Below are positions 14,150-20,781 of a DNA stretch of 21,149 bases, one piece after another; within the stretch, counting starts at the first letter, position 1; every line of letters begins with the position of its first letter. A program made the position numbers and the translations under genes. A model generated the notes under the pieces. The model ran no database searches, was not told the DNA's origin, and saw only the letters and a list, made by a program, of their open reading frames with translations. This DNA is from JAMCQB01 sp947085305 (lineage in GTDB: Bacteria; Nitrospirota; Thermodesulfovibrionia; Thermodesulfovibrionales; UBA9159). The stretch spans positions 1 to 21,149 of the forward strand of contig CAMTVV010000115.1 in the NCBI GenBank assembly GCA_947085305.1. Reading direction: 5' to 3'.

Positions 14150-15199
14150 ATGTTTGGTGCAAAAGGCATAATAGGGCTTGACCTAGGCTCAAGCTACCTG
14201 AAAGCTGTGCAGCTTAAGGAAACCCGTTCCGGTTACGAGCTGGAACTTTTCGACACGGCGCCCATCTCTCCGGAGCTCATCGTTGAAGGCTCCATCATAG
14301 ACGCCATCAGGTTGACCGAAGCCCTCAGGGAGCTTGTGAGGAAGGCCAGGATAAAGGCGAAGGATGCGGTCATCTCCATATCAGGCCACTCGTCTGTGAT
14401 TGTAAAAAGGATTTCGTTGCCGGAGATGTCCGAGGAGGAACTCAGCGAGTCCATCAAGTTCGAGGCGGAACAGTATGTCCCCTTTGACATAGAGGATGTG
14501 AACCTCGATTTCCAGATCCTGGGGCCGAAGGAAGAGCCGGGGCAGATGGATGTCATCCTCGTTGCAGTCAAGAAGGATGTCATTAATGATTATGTGTCCG
14601 TGGTGAAAGAGGCCGGGCTGAACACGGTTATCGTGGATGTGGACGCCTTTGCCCTGGAAAATATGTACGGCATTAATTATGAGATCGAGGCAGGCAGGAA
14701 CGTCGCCCTTGTGAATATCGGCGCGAGCGCCATAAACATGAATATTCTGAAGGCGGGCGTATCTGTCTTTACCAGGGACAGCTCCATCGGCAGCAATATC
14801 CACACTGACGCCCTCCAGAAGGAATTCAATATCACCTATGAAGAGGCAGAGCGTCTGAAGCGCGGTGAGCTGCTGGAAAAGGTCAAGCCCGAGGAGGCGA
14901 CTTCTGTTATGGTCACGGCCTCCAATGAGATCTTCGGTGAAGTGTCGCGTTCCCTGGATTACTTCAAGAGTTCCACCCTGCAGACTGAGGTGCAGGAGGT
15001 GATCCTCAGCGGCGGGTGCGCCCTCATAAAAGATTTCCCCAGACTTCTCTCAGAGAAGATCGGGATACCGGTGATGCTCGCTCAACCGTTCAAAAATATC
15101 ATCATTCCCAAGAAGTTCGATCTGACCTTCTCCGAAGACATGGCGCCCATTGCCGCGGTCGCGGTGGGTCTTGCCATAAGGAGACCGGGAGACAGATGA
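14150..15199 (+). CDS. pilM: Type IV pilus inner-membrane platform protein PilM
   Basis: Actin-like (FtsA/MreB fold) cytoplasmic ATP-binding protein that binds the PilN N-terminus and scaffolds the alignment complex. 349 residues. Phosphate-1 motif IGLDLGSSYLKAVQL near the N-terminus; the SHS2-like 1C region includes ISISGHSSVIVKRISLPEMS and the typical EAEQYVPFDIEDV; phosphate-2 NVALVNIGASAINMNIL; adenosine motif ILSGGCALIKDF near the C-terminus. First gene of the operon, behind the consensus promoter; ATG 14150 lacks a Shine-Dalgarno. Its TGA overlaps the pilN ATG as ATGA. Confidence 0.96.
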   Translation: MFGAKGIIGLDLGSSYLKAVQLKETRSGYELELFDTAPISPELIVEGSIIDAIRLTEALRELVRKARIKAKDAVISISGHSSVIVKRISLPEMSEEELSESIKFEAEQYVPFDIEDVNLDFQILGPKEEPGQMDVILVAVKKDVINDYVSVVKEAGLNTVIVDVDAFALENMYGINYEIEAGRNVALVNIGASAINMNILKAGVSVFTRDSSIGSNIHTDALQKEFNITYEEAERLKRGELLEKVKPEEATSVMVTASNEIFGEVSRSLDYFKSSTLQTEVQEVILSGGCALIKDFPRLLSEKIGIPVMLAQPFKNIIIPKKFDLTFSEDMAPIAAVAVGLAIRRPGDR

Positions 15200-15735
15200 T
15201 AAGGGTTAATCTCTTAGCGGTTAAACGGAAGAAGAAGGCAAAGCCGCTGCCGTCCTTTGTCATATCAATGGCGCTTGTCACCGTTGTGGCCGGCTGTGTT
15301 CTCGCATATCTGGTGTTCTTTTACAATTCGAAGCTTCAGTCGGCAAAGTCACGGTTCGATGCAAACACCAGGAAAATCACCGAGCTGAAGGAAAAGATAA
15401 AGGAAGTGGAAAACTTCGAAAAGCTCAACAAGACCATTGATGAAAGAAATAAGATCATCGAGCAGCTCAGGAAAAACCAGAAGATCCCGGTCATGATGCT
15501 GGATGAGATCAGCAGGAACCTCCCCAAGGGAGTGTGGCTCAGCAGCATGACGGTTACAGCGAGCGGCGGCAGCCTGGAAGGATATGGATTTACCAACTCC
15601 GATGTAGTTGCATACGTGGACAACCTGAAGGGGTCAAAACTGTTGATCGACATCTACCTTCAGGAGTCAAAACAGGCTGAGATCGAAAAGATCCCCCTTT
15701 ATCATTTTAAATTGACCTTCAAGGTGGCGGCATAA
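15196..15735 (+). CDS. pilN: Type IV pilus alignment protein PilN
   Basis: Bitopic inner-membrane protein linking PilM with PilO. 179 residues from ATG 15196; longer in-frame extensions into pilM are not PilN-like, while MIRVNLL is the conserved PilM-binding N-terminal peptide (consensus I-N-L-L). Basic patch KRKKKAK (10-16), one transmembrane helix at about 20-42, a periplasmic coiled coil at about 47-92, then a ferredoxin-like domain (LDEISRNLPKGVWLSSM...DVVAYVDNLKGS). Coupled to pilM by ATGA. One base separates its TAA from the pilO ATG. Confidence 0.95.
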   Translation: MIRVNLLAVKRKKKAKPLPSFVISMALVTVVAGCVLAYLVFFYNSKLQSAKSRFDANTRKITELKEKIKEVENFEKLNKTIDERNKIIEQLRKNQKIPVMMLDEISRNLPKGVWLSSMTVTASGGSLEGYGFTNSDVVAYVDNLKGSKLLIDIYLQESKQAEIEKIPLYHFKLTFKVAA

Positions 15736-15736
15736 A

Positions 15737-16363
15737 ATGGCATTGAAACTAAAGCTTGATTTAGGCGCAATGCCGGCGGCGGCAAAGGCGGTCCTCTCCA
15801 TCCTGCCGGCCGTCATTATTTCCGTCGTTGTCATAATGTTCTTCATAGTCCCGAAAAACAAGGAGACCAAGCGGCTCAACGCCGAGATAACAAAGCAGGA
15901 GAACCAGATTGCTGTGGACCAGGCAAAGGCGGCGCGGCTTGCCACCCTCAAGATAGAAAATGAGAAGCTCAAAAAAAGGCTTGATGAGCTGAAGCTTCAG
16001 CTTCCCGAGGAAAAAGAGATCTCGGGTTTGCTGAAACAGGTTTCGGATCTGGGGATACGGTCGGGGCTGAAGATCGTTTCATGGAAACCGGAGGCAAAAA
16101 AGGATCATCCCAGCGGGATTATTTTCGAAATCCCGCTTGCAGTGGAGATCGCGGGGAGTTACCACAGCCTCGGGGTATTCTTCAGCAACCTTACCAAATT
16201 GGACAGGATCGTGAATATCGCGGATATCAAGATCGGCGAGCCCAAACCCCAGAGGACCGAAGCAATAGTCAAGATCACGTTCAAGGCGACCACTTTCTCC
16301 AGCGTATCTGATAAAGAGGCTGTGGAAAAGGCAGCCGCGGATGCCAAGGGTGTAAAGAAATGA
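15737..16363 (+). CDS. pilO: Type IV pilus alignment protein PilO
   Basis: Partner of PilN in the periplasm. 208 residues: short cytoplasmic N-terminus, transmembrane helix at about 17-38, coiled coil at about 42-90 (RLNAEITKQENQIAVDQ...LKKRLDELKLQLP), then the PilO ferredoxin-like domain with ISGLLKQVSDLGIRSGLKI and IAGSYHSLGVFFSNLTKLDRIVNI, the standard family signature. The ATG follows the pilN stop with one base between. The stop overlaps the pilP ATG (ATGA). Confidence 0.95.
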   Translation: MALKLKLDLGAMPAAAKAVLSILPAVIISVVVIMFFIVPKNKETKRLNAEITKQENQIAVDQAKAARLATLKIENEKLKKRLDELKLQLPEEKEISGLLKQVSDLGIRSGLKIVSWKPEAKKDHPSGIIFEIPLAVEIAGSYHSLGVFFSNLTKLDRIVNIADIKIGEPKPQRTEAIVKITFKATTFSSVSDKEAVEKAAADAKGVKK

Positions 16364-16929
16364 TTAAAGCTACTAACAAATTAAGGCTAGGGTTGAGGGA
16401 AATCTTAATTTTAACTTTAACCTTAGCCTTAACCTTGATCTTTGCGTGTGCGAAGGAGAAGCCGAAGCCTGCTGTTCAGAAACAGGCCCAGCAGGTTCAG
16501 CCTGCGGCGCCGGTCAATCAGGAAGCAGCTGCTCCCCGGAAACCCGAAGAGAAGAAAATCGAGCTAGAGGCCTATTCCTATGATCCCAAAGGGAGACCGG
16601 ATCCCTTTCTTTCGATCATAGAGGCTTCAAAGAAGGAAAGGGAAGGGGAGAAAAAGAAGAAGGGACTGAAACCGTCGGAAACATATGACGTGCCGGATAT
16701 AAAGGTGATCGCCATTGCAAAGGACAAGGACAGACACTATGCCATGATTCAGCTTCCGGATAAAAAATACTTCACGATACGAGAGGGCATGATCCTCGGC
16801 CTCTATGGCGGCAAGGTGATCAGGATCGACGCCGGGAGCGTTGTGGTCAGGGAGTACGTAAAGGACTACAAGGGCGAGATACAACCTAAAGACACGATAT
16901 TAAGACTCCGTAAGGAGGAGGGAGAATGA
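16360..16929 (+). CDS. pilP: Type IV pilus assembly lipoprotein PilP
   Basis: Inner-membrane lipoprotein that bridges PilN/PilO to the N-domains of the PilQ secretin. 189 residues. Lipoprotein signal peptide with a hydrophobic LTLTLALTL core and a lipobox ending at Cys30 (IFAC, with Phe at -2, slightly atypical). Disordered Gln/Pro/Ala/Lys stretch at 31-60, then DPKGRPDPFLSI and the beta-rich PilP domain (IKVIAIAKDKDRHYAMIQLP to PKDTILRL). The signal peptide and the residues before it are encoded by an iterated AACCTT palindrome (16381-16438). The ATG overlaps the pilO stop. An AAGGAGGGAG near the 3' end of pilP is the ribosome-binding site for pilQ. Confidence 0.94.
   Translation: MIKATNKLRLGLREILILTLTLALTLIFACAKEKPKPAVQKQAQQVQPAAPVNQEAAAPRKPEEKKIELEAYSYDPKGRPDPFLSIIEASKKEREGEKKKKGLKPSETYDVPDIKVIAIAKDKDRHYAMIQLPDKKYFTIREGMILGLYGGKVIRIDAGSVVVREYVKDYKGEIQPKDTILRLRKEEGE
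16381..16432. repeat. Iterated TTAAGG imperfect palindrome inside pilP
   Basis: TTAAGGCTAGGGTTG (16381-16395) and TAACCTTAGCCTTAA (16418-16432) are reverse complements at 13 of 15 positions around an AT-rich loop. The right arm iterates AACCTT and runs on to about 16438. The loop GAAATCTTAATTTTA (16399-16413) matches, with one base missing, the sequence flanking the similar palindrome before hup (2660-2675). The arm encodes the hydrophobic core of the PilP signal peptide. Confidence 0.7.
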
Positions 16930-19181
16930 GAAACAATAAAATCATGAGCATCATTGGAATTACGGCTTTAATGGTATTATGTGCGGGGAGCTTTGCGGCT
17001 GCAAGCCCTGCCGGGAAAGGAGCGCTCCCAACCGGCGTGACCGTCATCACAGGCATAAACGTCACCGGCGATACCCTGGAGATCAAAGGCGACAATGCCT
17101 TCATATATACCATCTATAAGCCGTCGGACCCTTATCGTGTTCTCGTGGAGATACCGGATGCGGATATAGGCGCGTTCAGGGACGTGATCAAACCTAAGAA
17201 CTCGGCAATCACAGAGATCGCTCCTTCACAGGTTGATGTGCCGAAGCCCATCGCAAAGATAGAGATACTACTCCAGTCGCCGGCAGGGGTTGATTCCCAG
17301 TACCGGAATAACAGCCTGATCCTGAAGCCGAAAGAGGATGAGTCCGGTGCGCAGGCTGAACCCGTCATAAGGGTTGCGGCAGTGAAGCAGGAGCCGAATC
17401 CGGCCCCTGCGCAGAAACAGGAGATGGTCCGGACCGTGGAAGAGAAGAGCGCTCTGCCGAAGGCAACCGAGATTACCGACATCAGCTTTGACCACAGCGC
17501 CGGCCTGGTAAAAGTGGTCATTAAGGGAAACGGCGCCATGAGCCCCAGCGTATTCACCCTGAAAAACAGGATCGTGGTGGACATACCCGAGGTCTCTCTG
17601 AAGGCGTCAGCGCCGACCTCGGTCATGTCGCCGGTGAAAGGGCTGAGGGCAGGGAAACACAAGGACAGGACAAGGCTTGTTGTGGACTTGAACGGAACAA
17701 GGGATTTTGATGTGCTTTCCGTAAAGGATACCATCATCATCGCGCTCAAGACTCCGGAGACCGCTGTTGCAGCCGAGAAAAAGGAGGCTGCTCCTGCGGC
17801 GGCAGAGAGGGGGAGACCGGAGCCTCAGCCAGAACCTCACAAGATGTCGATCGAGGAAAAAGCGACGATAGAGGAGAGGAAACCGCCCGAGGAAAAGCTG
17901 GCGGCGACGGATCTGGAGGCACTGACGGAAGAAAAGTGTCAATCGTTCCTGAATGGTAAGGAGAAAGTGTATTTGGACTTTCAGGATGCTGAAATAGTTC
18001 CGATACTTAGACTATTGGCTGATATAGCTGGATGCAACCTGGCTTTACATCCGGACATAAAAGGCAAATATAGTGTTAAATTTAAAGGTGTTCCATGGAA
18101 TCAGGCATTTGACACTATTCTCAACACTTTTAATTTGGGAAAGGTTGTTGAAGGCACTGTGATCAGGGTAGCGCCTCTTACCGCCCTCCAAAAGGAAAGC
18201 GAAGAAAAACAAAAGGCGAAAGAGGCAGTGGTTAAGGCAGAGCCCCTGGAGACCAGATTCTTTTCAATAAACTATGCGGATGTTGCGACGGTCGAAAAGG
18301 CGATCAAGGATTCGAAGGCGCTCACTCCGAGGGGGAGCATAAGCGTGGACAAAAGGACGAGCTCCATGGTGATCAAGGACGGAGCGTCTGTTTTCCCCCA
18401 GGTCGAAAATCTCCTGGCAAGCCTTGACAAGCCGACGGCCCAGGTGATGATAGAGGCAAGGATTGTTGAGATCGACACCAGCGATAAAAGAGATCTCGGC
18501 ATACAGTGGGGCATAAAACTGAATGCAGCAAACACCCTCTCTTCATTGGGAGGCCTATCAGGGCTGGGCGCGGGTCCTTTCACGGGGAATAGATTCATGG
18601 TGGACGTGCCCGCCACTGTAAGCGGCCGCGGCTCGGGCATCAACTTCGGCATATTGAGCCCTGACCGCACTTTTGGTCTTGACATTCAGCTTTCCGCGCT
18701 CGAGACCGCAGGCAGCGGCAAGGTCATTTCGAACCCCAGAATATTGACGGTGAACAACGGGAAGGCAAAGATTAAGCAGGGCAAGAGCATCCCTATTCGC
18801 AAGCTTACCACAGAGGGAACGATCTCCACTGAATTCAAGGATGTTGATATTGAGCTGAACGTCACTCCGAATATAACGCCTGACAGGTCCGTGGGCCTGG
18901 ATATCGAGATCAAGAAGGAAGAGCTGGACCCCACTGTGCCCTCCATAGAAGGAGTGCCGGGCACGGACAAGAAAGAGGCAAAGACAAGCGTGATCATAAG
19001 GGATGGAGAGACGATCGTGATCGGCGGCATGTACAAAGTGAATACCAATACTTCAGTCACAGGGGTGCCCGGCCTGATGAGGATACCGATACTGGGCTGG
19101 CTGTTCAAAAACAACGCGACAGAGATGCGAACGACCGAGCTTCTGATATTCATAACCCCGCGCATTGTTGAGAAGCCATGA
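16926..19181 (+). CDS. pilQ: Type IV pilus secretin PilQ
   Basis: Outer-membrane multimeric channel through which the pilus passes. 751 residues. Signal peptide 1-26 (cleavage near SFAAA); AMIN domain 1 at about 38-130 and AMIN domain 2 at about 178-275, binding peptidoglycan; Glu/Pro/Ala-rich linker 285-335; N0/STN domain at about 338-418 (VYLDFQDAEIVPILRLLADI and onward); NolW/N1 at about 437-510; secretin core at about 515-750 with GKVISNPRILTVNNGKAKI and VPGLMRIPILGWLFKN, and the terminal LLIFITPRIVEKP. The ATG overlaps the pilP stop. The stretch 17940-18180, coding for N0, looks visibly more AT-rich than either side. Its own stop overlaps the ATG of a nucleotidyltransferase gene. Confidence 0.97.
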   Translation: MRNNKIMSIIGITALMVLCAGSFAAASPAGKGALPTGVTVITGINVTGDTLEIKGDNAFIYTIYKPSDPYRVLVEIPDADIGAFRDVIKPKNSAITEIAPSQVDVPKPIAKIEILLQSPAGVDSQYRNNSLILKPKEDESGAQAEPVIRVAAVKQEPNPAPAQKQEMVRTVEEKSALPKATEITDISFDHSAGLVKVVIKGNGAMSPSVFTLKNRIVVDIPEVSLKASAPTSVMSPVKGLRAGKHKDRTRLVVDLNGTRDFDVLSVKDTIIIALKTPETAVAAEKKEAAPAAAERGRPEPQPEPHKMSIEEKATIEERKPPEEKLAATDLEALTEEKCQSFLNGKEKVYLDFQDAEIVPILRLLADIAGCNLALHPDIKGKYSVKFKGVPWNQAFDTILNTFNLGKVVEGTVIRVAPLTALQKESEEKQKAKEAVVKAEPLETRFFSINYADVATVEKAIKDSKALTPRGSISVDKRTSSMVIKDGASVFPQVENLLASLDKPTAQVMIEARIVEIDTSDKRDLGIQWGIKLNAANTLSSLGGLSGLGAGPFTGNRFMVDVPATVSGRGSGINFGILSPDRTFGLDIQLSALETAGSGKVISNPRILTVNNGKAKIKQGKSIPIRKLTTEGTISTEFKDVDIELNVTPNITPDRSVGLDIEIKKEELDPTVPSIEGVPGTDKKEAKTSVIIRDGETIVIGGMYKVNTNTSVTGVPGLMRIPILGWLFKNNATEMRTTELLIFITPRIVEKP

Positions 19182-19507
19182 GTCAAGGGGTGGTCAAAAC
19201 AGATATTATCTTCGAAGAAATTATTAAGGCTGTAAGGGCATTTTCAGACCCTGAGAAGATAATCCTCTTTGGGTCAAGGGCGTCAGAGACAGGGACAGAG
19301 AGGTCTGATATAGACATCGCCGTCATGGATCCTGAGGTCACGGACAGGCAGATGAGAAGGATAAGAGCTGCGGCAGATGACATAAGGACATTGCACAGGA
19401 TAGACGTTGTGTGGCTTAATAATGTATCCGAGGAGTTCAGGAGAGAGATATTATCCACAGGAAAGATTATATATGAAGGAGAAGAAAAGGCTGCAATATG
19501 CGATTAA
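19178..19507 (+). CDS. MNT-type nucleotidyltransferase (HI0073/MntA-like antitoxin)
   Basis: Minimal nucleotidyltransferase of 109 residues. Motif GSRA at 32-35 and SDIDIAV with Asp44 and Asp46 give the pattern GSX10DXD, exact for the MntA family; a third metal-binding Asp is plausible at 76 (HRIDVVWL). Members pair with a HEPN protein, and characterised MntA antitoxins AMPylate the HEPN toxin near its active site. The ATG overlaps the pilQ stop (ATGA), so it is likely translated at the tail of the pilus operon. The 3' end overlaps the HEPN gene by 35 bases in another frame. Fold assignment is firm; antitoxin role is inferred from the pairing. Confidence 0.88.
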   Translation: MSQGVVKTDIIFEEIIKAVRAFSDPEKIILFGSRASETGTERSDIDIAVMDPEVTDRQMRRIRAAADDIRTLHRIDVVWLNNVSEEFRREILSTGKIIYEGEEKAAICD

Positions 19508-19877
19508 GCGGTTCAGCGATGCGCATGAAAGGCTTAAAGAGGCTATCAATGAAAAGGAGAGTTCACTTTCGATTGACGGGACGATTCAGCGCTTTGAATT
19601 TACATTTGAACTGGCATGGAAGACAATACAAAGAGTCATCAGGCATGAAGGGTTTGATTGCAATACCCCGAGAGAATGCCTGCGGAAAGCTTATTCAGCA
19701 GGGCTTATAGATGATGAGGAGCTTTGGTTGGACATGCTCGATGATAGAAACATAACAAGCCATATTTACGATGAAGCCCATGCAAAGAAGATTTACGACA
19801 AGATAAAGGACCGGTATGTTAAGAAGCTTGATGAGCTTAAAGAATTAATCTCCAAGAGATTTGGAAATGAATCATAA
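19473..19877 (+). CDS. HEPN-domain HI0074/HepT-like protein (nucleotidyltransferase partner)
   Basis: All-helical HEPN protein of 134 residues. I choose ATG 19473 (MKEKKRLQYAIKRFSDAHER) because it is the normal family start and has AGGAAA at 19459-19464. An upstream in-frame ATG at 19407 would add 22 unconserved residues inside the partner gene. Family blocks seen: IQRFEFTFELAWKTIQ, TPRECLRKAYSAGLIDDEE and LDDRNITSHIYDE. The last contains R92-x4-H97-x-Y99, the RX4HXY motif of HepT ribonuclease toxins, where Tyr is the AMPylation target. So the module has all hallmarks of a type VII toxin-antitoxin pair, although many HI0073/HI0074 pairs are untested. Confidence 0.87.
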   Translation: MKEKKRLQYAIKRFSDAHERLKEAINEKESSLSIDGTIQRFEFTFELAWKTIQRVIRHEGFDCNTPRECLRKAYSAGLIDDEELWLDMLDDRNITSHIYDEAHAKKIYDKIKDRYVKKLDELKELISKRFGNES

Positions 19878-19896
19878 AAAATATTCAGGAGGCGAG

Positions 19897-20529
19897 ATGA
19901 AGAAAGGCCATTTTAAACTAAGCGCTGTATGCTGTCTGCTGTTTGCTTTTTTCTTATGGGGATGCGGGGCAGGTCCCGGCTCTCCGGGAAGCGACGGCAG
20001 CGAGAAGACAGGGGTCATACTGGAGGCTTCTCTTACTCCCACCTATCTGGGCGCCAACACCTATTCTGTGGATGTTGTTCAGCAGATCTGTGACGCGGGA
20101 CCTCCGCCGGAATACGAGCAGTTTGCAGACCACGGCGCAACAGCAACAATAAGAGCGCGGCTTTTGAACCCCAATCCCCCGATTCCTCCGGGGACCCTCT
20201 ACATAGAGAAATACACAGTGGAATACAGGCGTTCGCCGGATTCCATCGGCGCGCCGCCCATAGAAACCGACACAAGGTATACGACCATCGTCATCACCCC
20301 GCCCCTCTCAGGCACAGGCGTTGCTACCCTGGAGACTTCGCTGGTATTAGTTGAGATCAACAGGAAGAGACAGTATTACACAGACATCCTGAGCGGCGTA
20401 TATACATCAAGGATACTCAACAACTATACCGCGCTGTACACCTTTGAGGGCAAGAACCAGTATGGGACGGATTTCTCATTCAAGGCGCAGACGGATTTTC
20501 AGATCGGATCATTTGATTATTGTAAATAA
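19897..20529 (+). CDS. Predicted lipoprotein, unknown function
   Basis: 210 residues from ATG 19897, chosen because AGGAGG sits at 19887-19892 and MKKGHFKLSAVCCLLFAFFL is a good signal peptide; a TTG at 19861 is in frame but lacks these. The lipobox LWGC puts the lipidated cysteine at 23, followed by a Gly/Ser/Pro-rich tether (GAGPGSPGSDGSEKTG). The remainder has strand-rich sequence: VILEASLTPTYLGANTYSVD, ATIRARLLNPN, LYIEKYTVEYRRSPDSIGAP, ATLETSLVLVEI and a terminal NNYTALYTFEGKNQYGTDFS, which looks like one or two Ig-like sandwiches. I do not recognise a named family. The next gene opens in the same style, so the two may form a surface pair encoded next to the pilus secretin. Confidence 0.85.
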   Translation: MKKGHFKLSAVCCLLFAFFLWGCGAGPGSPGSDGSEKTGVILEASLTPTYLGANTYSVDVVQQICDAGPPPEYEQFADHGATATIRARLLNPNPPIPPGTLYIEKYTVEYRRSPDSIGAPPIETDTRYTTIVITPPLSGTGVATLETSLVLVEINRKRQYYTDILSGVYTSRILNNYTALYTFEGKNQYGTDFSFKAQTDFQIGSFDYCK

Positions 20530-20547
20530 ATTGAGCGATTCTTTGTC

Positions 20548-20613
20548 TGTCATTCCGGTTCGTCCGGAATCTTTCCGTGTTCCAGGAAGGATTCCCGACA
20601 AGCGGGAATGACA
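20548..20613. repeat. Two-hairpin palindromic element, copy 3 (intergenic)
   Basis: 66 bases from TGTCA to TGACA. Left hairpin: ATTCCGG, loop TTCGT, CCGGAAT. Right hairpin: ATTCCCG, loop ACAAG, CGGGAAT (ending 20609). Both stems are perfect. The middle spacer CTTTCCGTGTTCCAGGAAGG is longer than in copy 1 and can itself pair (CTTTCC with GGAAGG). It lies 18 bases after the lipoprotein stop and could cap that transcript. Confidence 0.88.
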
Positions 20614-20626
20614 GTGAGGGAAGTAA

Positions 20627-20687
20627 CCCCCTCAGTCTCCCTTAAGCTGAGGGGGAGGAAAATTCCCCCTCTTAAGATAAGAGGGGG
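20627..20687. repeat. Tandem CCCCCTC hairpins in the lipoprotein gap
   Basis: Two perfect hairpins in series: CCCCCTCAG (20627-20635) with CTGAGGGGG (20647-20655), and CCCCCTCTTA (20665-20674), loop AGA, TAAGAGGGGG (20678-20687), followed by GCGAGGGGGAG. Neither is followed by a T-run, so they are unlikely to be ordinary intrinsic terminators. They resemble the hairpin at 9046-9068. The remaining 20700-20781 is AT-rich and should contain the promoter and ribosome-binding site (GGAGG at 20771-20775) of the next gene; I see no clear -35/-10 pair. Confidence 0.75.
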
Positions 20688-20781
20688 CGAGGGGGAGTTA
20701 AAAAGGGAAAATAGGGACAGCGACAATATGATTTGATATTTTAAAACTTATGGAAGAACTGTATAAATACGGAGGAATACT

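Noticed and set aside
15016..15195. Sixty-codon N-terminal extension of pilN into pilM
   Set aside because: The extension is an alternate frame of pilM; the PilM-binding peptide MIRVNLL begins at 15196 on an ATGA overlap.
20665..20687. Intrinsic terminator
   Set aside because: The 10-pair stem is perfect, but it is followed by GCGAGGGGGAG and not by a T-run on either strand; better described as a dispersed hairpin repeat.
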